Source: Jacaranda mimosifolia (lineage: Eukaryota; Streptophyta; Magnoliopsida; Lamiales; Bignoniaceae). Taken from it: 64,000 nt of DNA. The notes under the pieces are model-generated. The model saw only the letters and a program-made list of their open reading frames with translations. It searched no databases and was not told the DNA's origin. The stretch spans positions 29,752,369-29,816,368 of the forward strand of contig CM032127.1 in the NCBI GenBank assembly GCA_018894105.1. The letters are read 5' to 3'. Each line of letters starts with the position of its first letter. The stretch's first letter is position 1. Shown here piece by piece: positions 57,380 through 64,000 of the stretch. The translations under genes were made by a program, and so were the position numbers.

Positions 57380-58090
57380 AAGTGACTTAAAACTTGAAAA
57401 AGCCTATTCAAATTGGCCCTCAAGTCCCCAAGTCTTTTACCTTTCATGTGCACAATTATTACCATATGCATGTGCTGGATAGCAATAGCAATTATCTTAT
57501 GCCATTATGCTGTGAATCTCATTATTATCATGATATAACTCAAATCGTCCCCGTTCTCTATATCCAATCATCTAAGAATTGAAACCAATTTTTTGCCTCT
57601 TTCTTTTTCTTTTTATTGATCACCAAATGATTCAGATCATGCAATGTTCACAAATTTAATTAACTAGTTTTAACGTTCAATGCAAAATATCATCTTGGTT
57701 CGTAACTGTCGAAGAAGAAATGAAATTTTCTTTTGTATCTCAATTCAACATTGAAAAAAAAAAAAAAAAAAGTGAGTCCTTTTATTAAGTGGATCTCTTG
57801 TTAAAATTTCAAATTATTTGAAAGATTTTAGAGGAAGTTCAAGTGTATGGAAATTTAATATATGTGTGTGTGTGCGCGCGCGTGCGTGTTTTATAATCAA
57901 GACTTAGCAACATGGATTTATTAACTTTAATTATATTTTAATTCGTGCATTAGTTAAATATATAACTAATTTAATTATATGATTGTTAGGAAAAATATGA
58001 CTGTTAGACAAATCAATCAGTTGTTTAATTGACAATTATAATCGCTGTAAAAAGAGGTATGGAGACTTAATGTGTAAGTATGAACTAATT
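55719..58090. other. AT-rich intergenic DNA with microsatellites
   Basis: No gene was recognised. (AC)n/(AT)n at about 56113-56138, (TA)n at 56432-56454 and 56700-56717, (GT)n at 57341-57377 and a (TG)/(CG) run at 57862-57888. GAGGATCTCTGGGAATTGAG...ACAACCTCCA at about 56606-56699 is distantly like 47180-47270, so both may be copies of one short dispersed repeat. Confidence 0.6.
57341..57377. repeat. (GT)n microsatellite
   Basis: An uninterrupted alternating GT tract of about 37 bp. Confidence 0.95.
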
Positions 58091-58283
58091 CAAAATGCTC
58101 TCTTTCTCTCTCTAGTGCCCAAATGCTTTCCTTTTTCTCTACCCTTCCCTCAACCGTCTTCGTTTATCTTTGGTAAGTTTTTCAAAATTCTTCAAACTTT
58201 CTGGCCATGCTTCCTCCTCTTTTTTGATCACGTCTTTGCACCTCCTTGTGCGGTTGGTAGTGAGGGATCCTTTCTATCGAGTT

Positions 58284-59760
58284 ATGGCTACCCCGTTCAT
58301 CTCCTTCTCCCAGCAAGGAACTTTCTCTCTTGGGTCTGTAATTCCCACCACTTACAGCTTTACGCAAGAATTTAATTCCAGTCACTGGAAAGCATGTGTC
58401 TAGCAAATCTACCAACGCCAAAATCATTTGCTAACGCAATTAAAGAAAATCGTTCCAAGCCGCTATGCGTGGATCAGGTAGAATCCGTGTTTTTCTAGTT
58501 GAACAATTCAAAAGTTGGTCAGATCTCGACCAAAGATGGAAGATTGCATGTTTCCTTTTTAGATAGTGAGGTTAAAGATCTTTCAGTTGATTTTAAATTT
58601 GCTTTGATTAGAAAGTTTTCATTTAGGTTACCAAAATATCTAGTTATTGTTCAATTTTTTGAAAGTTCGAATCTTAGTAGAGGTTTTCAAATGCGGGTGA
58701 TTAATCCTAGACATATTGTTGTTGTGCTAAGCAATCCGAGGGAATATTCTTGTCTTGGTCTCTTGTGAGAATGGATGGTTGATGGCTTGCTGACGCGCAC
58801 ACTTGCTTGGACATTAGATTTTGATCTGTCACATGAGTTATCTATTGCTCTTGTTTGGATTTGCATTCCGAAAATACCTTTGAATATTTTCAATAGATGA
58901 TCCTTATTCACCATTGCAGAATCAATTGGAAAACCTTTGAAATTAGATGAGGCAACTTTGCACAGGTTAGGTTGACTTATGCAAGGATATGTGTCGAGAT
59001 ACATCTTAGCACCAAGCTCTGGAAGAGATTTCAATTGAACAAGAGAATAATATCAAAATTCTAAAAATTATTTAGGAGAAAATTTCTAACTATTGTTCAC
59101 ATTGCTGGCCTATTGATCACAATGTGGAATCTTGTTATGTGAAGGGCAATGCTGCTCAACCAAAGAATTTTTCCACCCTCAGAAATCCAATTAGGTTGAC
59201 AAAGGAAAGTAGGTGGTGGAGTTTGATCCTCTAGCATTAACAAGTGGTTCTAAAGAATCAATGTCGTCTCCTCGACCTGCAATAGTTTCAGTGGCCACTT
59301 AGGTGTCCGTGCTAATCTCGGCATTGATCTCAACACCGATCTCGGCACTCACTCTGATGTGTATTACGACACCCATTACTGTGATCGTCACAATCATTAT
59401 CTCAACAGCTATTACAGTGCCTGTCCCCCGATACCCATTTCTGCATTAGTTTCGGCATCGATTTCGTCCATTGCGGTATATGTCCAAGTCAATAAAAGTT
59501 TACAAATTTTGCGAGATGATATTATAAATGAAGTGAGTCTTGAGAATGAGATAGTTAATGGTTTTCATAAGGATGTTGGTGATGTTGATCATGGCTTAGA
59601 TGGCGATGACGTTGAACCCTTATCATCAATTTCCTACACAAAAAATCCAAATCTACCTCACATAAATTATCCATCTTTCACAAAAAAACCTACCGTTTCT
59701 GCCAAGCATGCGCATCGAGATAATGAGACAACCCCTAAATCTGCTAAAAAACACGTCTAA
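58284..59760 (+). pseudogene. LINE ORF1: DUF4283 and zinc knuckle
   Basis: The start MATPFISFSQ lies at 58284. PTPKSFANAIKENRS follows near 58410. The DUF4283 core reads VDFKFALIRKFSFRLPKYLV, then INPRHIVVVLSNPREY, then a stop at 58766-58768 after which ALVWICIPKIPLNIF and ESIGKPLKLDEATLHR continue. At about 59094-59136 a CX2CX4HX4C knuckle is visible (CSHCWPIDHNVESC). The last part, to 59760, is a low-complexity acidic linker preceded by a GGCATTGATCTC-type repeat (59310-59470). ORF1 proteins bind the element RNA. Stops lie at 58401, 58496, 58768 and others. Confidence 0.8.
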
Positions 59761-60003
59761 ATCAAAAAAATCCCTTATCTTGGCCAAGCAAGTGGACTAT
59801 CCAGAATCGAGTCTCCTAATCTTGGTCCAAGATGAGCTATTGCCCCTCCCTATTGTCCTTGAAGATGCCTAAATAAGAAACAATGTTTTGCGATCTCATT
59901 TGGATGGAGAGAGCTCATCTTATAAGATGAATAATAAGGCCAGTACGAAGACTACTAAAAAACACAAAAAGGCTAAGTTGTCTATCAACCAAATTTCCAA
60001 GCC

Positions 60004-60004
<1 letters not shown>

Positions 60005-60039
<35 letters not shown>
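60005..60039. repeat. (TCA)n microsatellite between LINE ORF1 and ORF2
   Basis: About eleven TCA units encoding a poly-Ser stretch just before ORF2. Confidence 0.9.
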
Positions 60040-62515
60040 TTAGTGAGGGACTTATCATTCGGAATGTTCGGGGGATTGGCAATAAAAAATCACAAAGAAT
60101 GGTTCATGAAATGGTTAGAGATTGTAATGCAAAGTTACTTGTTATTATTGAGCTTAAAGTTCCACTTGATATAGCCTTTCTGCCTCGTCAATTGGATTTT
60201 GGCCATGGAATTGCTAAGATTAATTATAAAATTTGATGCATTTTACATAATAATCTAGTTGTGGAGGAGATTTTTAATCTGAAACATCTTTTACATCACA
60301 AAGTTACTTGTCTAGCCTAGCCGAATCCTATTGGATGTTATTTTGTATATGAAAAATGCTCAAAACTTGACAGAAGACAACTTTGGGATGAATTTAGATA
60401 TGTTTCGGATATGGATATTCCTTGGTTGGTTGGTGGTGATTTCAATATTTTCTTGACGGTCAAGGAATGGAAAGGAGGTGTCGAGCCAGATATGGGTGCT
60501 ATGGAGGACTTTGGCAACATGATAAAGATTGTGGACTTCATGATATTAACTTTCTTGGTTCTCTATTTACTTGGATTAGTAATGCTATTTGGAAAGGCTT
60601 GATCTGGTTTTATTCTCTTATGCCTAGATTGAGTTGTTTCCGTCCACACGAGTTGTGTATTTGCTAAGGACTTGTTTGAATCATCATGCTCTTTATGTTT
60701 CTTTTGCCGGCACTTCATCTCAACAGCCTTCTAGTTTTCGATTTCACCATATGTGGACTAAACATTGTGATTTTCTTGATGTGGTTCGAAGATGTTGGAG
60801 TTTGCCTATTAACGACCAAGGTATGAACTAGTTAGTGTTTAAATTATTGTGGCTTAAAAAATCTTTGAAATCTTGGAATAGAGAGGTGTTTGGCAATATT
60901 TTTGCAAGAGTGTCAGAAGTTAAAAAGAGTGTGGCTTCAACAGAGAAAGTGTTTTGATACAGACCCATCAGTGGATAACTTTATTAAATTGAAACAGTGC
61001 AATGTTGTCCTAGCATCCATTTTGATGATGGAGAAGGAGTTTTGGAGACAACAGTCAGCATGTAAGCGGATTAAAGAGGGCGAAAGAAATACAACATTTT
61101 TTTCATAATCTTGTGAGGAAAAAGCATATTAATTTAAGAATATCAAAATTGAGGATAAGCACCACACCGGATGACATTAGGCATATACGACAACCTATTT
61201 TGAGCAGTTCCTAACGGTCCTTGTTAGATAGTTTACGAGCAATGGGATGGATTGCATACCATCTTTGTTGGGCGAGCATGAGGTGGGCGTCCTGCTGGAT
61301 TTGTTGTCTGCTAAGGACTTTAGGAATGCTATTTTCAGTATTTGCCCGGACAACATGATAGAGCCAAATGGATTTTGTGCCAAATTCTTCTAGACAGCAT
61401 GGGACATCATACAGTAAGATGTATTAACAGTCCAGGATTTCTTTTTGGGGTTAAAGGTGCTGAGAGGTTTCATTGCTACTACAATCACTTTTATTCCAAA
61501 AATTGAGTAGCCTCTTTCATGGAAAGACTTTTGGCTGATTAGTCTATGTAACACCACTTGTAAGATCCTCTTCAAAGTTATGTGTGAAGGACTATAGGAA
61601 TTTCTTCCATCTATCATTTCCCTAAATCAGAGTGGTTTCGTGCAAGGCCATCTTATTTCATATAATATCTTGAGAGATGGTTCACGGGCAGAGTAGAAAT
61701 GCCGAGAATATTATCCTAAAACTTGACCTTCGGAAAGCTTATCATAGGGTTAATTAAGATGTCTTATTTTCAATTTTGGAGAAATTTCATTTCCTATTTT
61801 GGTGGATTTCTCTCGTGTGGGGCCTTATCTTGAACTATTGGCTTTTGGTTCTTGTTAATGATGGCTTAGCGGGTTTCTTTAAATCTGGAAGGTGTCTTCA
61901 ACAAGGTGATCCACTTTCTCTAGCTCTTTTCAATTATCTATGCAGAAATTCTCTCAAGAGGTTTAGAGGCCCTTTTCTCCCAGCATCCATCTCTTTTCTT
62001 TAATGTTGAATGGGGTATTTGTCTCTGTCACCCTGCATATGTGGATGATGTGGTTATTTTTTCTAGAGCAAGACAAGAAAATCTCCATATTCTTAAGTAT
62101 TTTTTTTATCTAAATATGGGGAGAGTACAGTCCAAATTATTAGCATAGCTAAATGCTCATTCTTCATATATAAAATGGGGGAAATAATTTTGAATGAGGT
62201 TGCCCATACTCATAGCTTCGCTCAAGGACAGTTGTCTCTTTCTCATCTCAGTGCATCTCTTCATAAAGGCAACCAAGTATGAATTTATTATGAGCCCATT
62301 CTATCGAAAATCAAAAAGAAGTTGTTGGGTTGAACTTTCTCTAAACTTTCATTGGGCGGTTGTCTTACCTTGATCAAGAGTACTTTTGCCTCAATTCTTA
62401 TTTTTATTTCGTAGGTTATGCAGCCTCCAAAGGATGTTCTTGCTATGCTTGAAAGGATTTTTAACGATTCTTTTGGGGATCAATAGATACTAGAGAGAAG
62501 ATCTATTGGTGTGCT
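60040..62515 (+). pseudogene. LINE ORF2: endonuclease and reverse transcriptase
   Basis: The endonuclease begins near 60055 (IIRNVRGIGNKKSQRMVHEM) and has its metal-binding motif WLVGGDFNIF at about 60424-60453. A linker with CFRPHELC and QQPSSFRFHHMWTKH follows in shifted frames. RT traces start near 61470 (ITFIPKI, LISLCNTTCKILFKV, NQSGFVQGHLI). GRCLQQGDPLSLALF is at 61890-61935 and the catalytic box YVDDVVIF at about 62038-62061. Similarity runs on to 62515. Many stops occur. ORF2 nicks target DNA and reverse-transcribes the element RNA there. Confidence 0.85.
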
Positions 62516-63027
62516 GGAAGGTTATAGTGAAGCAAGGATCCAATCCATAGGAAATTAAAACACTGAAGATTAACCTGCAACACTACATCCAAGGATCTAA
62601 ATTATGTAATAAAATTGGATCTAGAGAGAAGGAACAAGTACCTTTGATGATTTTCCAAAAATCAAGGTATAGATATTTCAAAAGACACCTCAAATGAAGA
62701 TTTAGCTATTTCCTTCCTTTGGAGCTTTCTTCCTCACTTCTTGGTCTCAAAGTACAACTTTTGGCCTCCAAAACACCTTTAAATCGTGCTATAAAGGTAG
62801 CAAAAACTGGCCAACACAAAGACCTTAAAACTGTCTCTTAATTCCTTGAACAACACTTTTCCTATGGATCTTCTTTTGTTCACCAACAAGCAATACCCCA
62901 AGTGTGGTATCTCTAAAGGTATCCACAAACCTTAAAGCACTTTAGATCTTCACTCTTTGGCAAGAAGAAGAATGAAGAAGGTGAAAGTGGAAGTAGGCTA
63001 AGGATCCATAATATAAAACTAGGGGGG
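62516..63027. other. Unclassified repeat-like sequence abutting the LINE
   Basis: Moderate GC compared with surroundings, no open frame, short related words (GGATCCAATCC, GGATCTAAATT, TTGGATCT). Composition and the abrupt joint with the LINE suggest part of another element, perhaps an LTR, but no terminal features were found. Confidence 0.4.
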
Positions 63028-63190
63028 CGCAAATTGGGCCTCAACCCATGTTTCCAACCCAATTCACTTTGGGTTGGGTTGAATTTAAAATAATTTGTTG
63101 GGTTTGGGTTGGGTTGAGTTTTAGTGGGTTGAATATGGGTTGGGTTTTAATGGGTTAAAATGAGTTTTAAATGTAAATGGGTTGAAATGA
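63028..63190. repeat. GGGTTGG-rich simple repeat block, possible MITE end
   Basis: Repeated TGGGTTGGGTT(G/T) and AATGGGTT(A/G)AAATGAGTT motifs over about 130 bp, preceded by AGGGGGGCGCAAATTGGGCC, which resembles the terminus of plant MITEs that begin GGGG(T/C)G(T/C)AAAT. The facing CCAACCCAATTC at 63053-63066 can pair with the GGGTTGG block. Confidence 0.55.
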
Positions 63191-64000
63191 GTTGAATGTG
63201 GTTTCTAAATAATTAAACCTAATTTCAGCCCCAAAATTATCCTTCCATTTTCTCATTCTCTCAAGATCATATGCCACTTTATTTTTATTTCTATAACACT
63301 TTAAAAATGAAAAAAAATAATAATAATGAATTAAAAATTAGATAAATTATATATCACCGATTAATCATTTACCATTTCTCCACCTCATTTAATTTTAAAA
63401 TATTAATTTATTAACTTAATTCGAATGAATTAATCAAGTAATGTTTTACTTGAGATTATGATCTAAAAATTGATTTTATCATTATTTGGTTTATAAACTC
63501 CAATTTTTTTATAAAAATATTTAGTTAGTTAATTTTTTAGTCCCCTGTTTTTTTTCAACTTTACAATATGAAAATAAATAAATAAATTATTTTTCTTTTT
63601 CTTTTTATAATTTTTACAAACTACCAAAATATTAATATGTAAACACAACAAATTTATTATGTAGTGGTAGCATGTGAGAGGACAGATTGCAGCCGTCCAG
63701 TTCATTTCCTTTCCATCCACATGAAAAAGGGCCCCGACTTTATTTTTATTTTCAGTTATAATATTTTCAAAATTAAAAAATTAATTATATTTCAATATTT
63801 TTTGAGTATTTTATTTAAAAAATAATAATTTAGGTAGGTACAATAATTTAAATTTAAATGATTTATATTTTTTATTCTTAAAAAGACATATTTTTCAAGA
63901 TATATGCATATTTGAATTGTTTTAAAATGATAGTAATACTTTTATGTCGAATTAAATTTGAATTTGATCATTGTGATAAATGATAATAAACTAGATTGAA
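63191..64000. other. AT-rich DNA to the window end
   Basis: No gene, RNA or transposon end recognised. Mostly A/T runs. Confidence 0.65.

Larger units (their letters stand above)
58100..62515 (+). mobile_element. L1-type LINE, degenerate, 3' end missing
   Basis: ORF1 with a DUF4283 domain and zinc knuckle is followed by ORF2 with endonuclease and RT, the plant L1 order. A CT-rich leader (58100-58150) precedes ORF1. Stops and frameshifts are frequent. Similarity to the region after RT (YAASKGCSCY, RFFWGS, KIYWC) ends at about 62515, where unrelated sequence starts with no poly(A) tail, so the 3' end has been lost or replaced. Confidence 0.85.

Noticed and set aside
63040..63170. Interstitial telomere repeat
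   Set aside because: The motif is TGGGTTGGGTT, not TTTAGGG or its complement.

Overview
The window is nuclear DNA of a flowering plant, most likely a eudicot. The background is AT-rich and intron-bearing, and the window carries plant Ty3/gypsy (Tat-lineage), L1-type LINE (DUF4283), Mutator, hAT and Helitron families, integrated plant pararetrovirus sequence, and an R2R3-MYB gene of the MYBPA1 type. Only one intact host gene is convincing: the two-exon MYB gene at 15296-16267 on the minus strand. Almost everything else that codes is mobile DNA in decay.

Layout. 1-11147: a Tat-lineage Ty3/gypsy cluster. It holds a decayed internal region (gag, protease, RT/RNase H, second RNase H, integrase, 3' tandem repeat, antisense ORF), then a truncated LTR, a second gag-only internal region and a doubled LTR. 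11148-19768: AT-rich DNA with the MYB gene and a MITE. 19769-26929: AT-rich DNA with two hAT-type non-autonomous elements, a tRNA-like SINE candidate and a CACTA-like remnant. 26930-33245: a minus-strand endogenous caulimovirid polyprotein (movement protein to RNase H plus a C-terminal extension), broken by stops and frameshifts, with its intergenic promoter region. 33246-39878: AT-rich DNA with a MITE, a Helitron candidate and a 25-base C run. 39888-46555: a complete Mutator-like element with an exact 9-bp target duplication. It keeps only the two ends of its transposase gene and is otherwise filled by four tandem-repeat families with periods of about 238, 122, 104 and 88 bp. 48230-51937: a second Tat cluster (antisense ORF, LTR, gag). 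52005-55710: a complete hAT element with an exact 8-bp target duplication and a broken ZMYM/TTF-type transposase. 58100-62515: a decayed L1-type LINE. 62516-64000: unclassified repeat-like and AT-rich DNA.

How the parts relate. The two Tat clusters are one family (same LTR start, polypurine tract, primer site, gag and antisense ORF), and both show an internal-LTR-internal order, as expected from LTR-mediated recombination. The MYB gene has its own TATA box and poly(A) signals and is flanked by transposon-rich DNA. The most unusual structure is the Mutator-like element at 39888-46555. Its repeat families differ in period but share the words TGTACTT and TATACTTC. I know no standard description for this arrangement.
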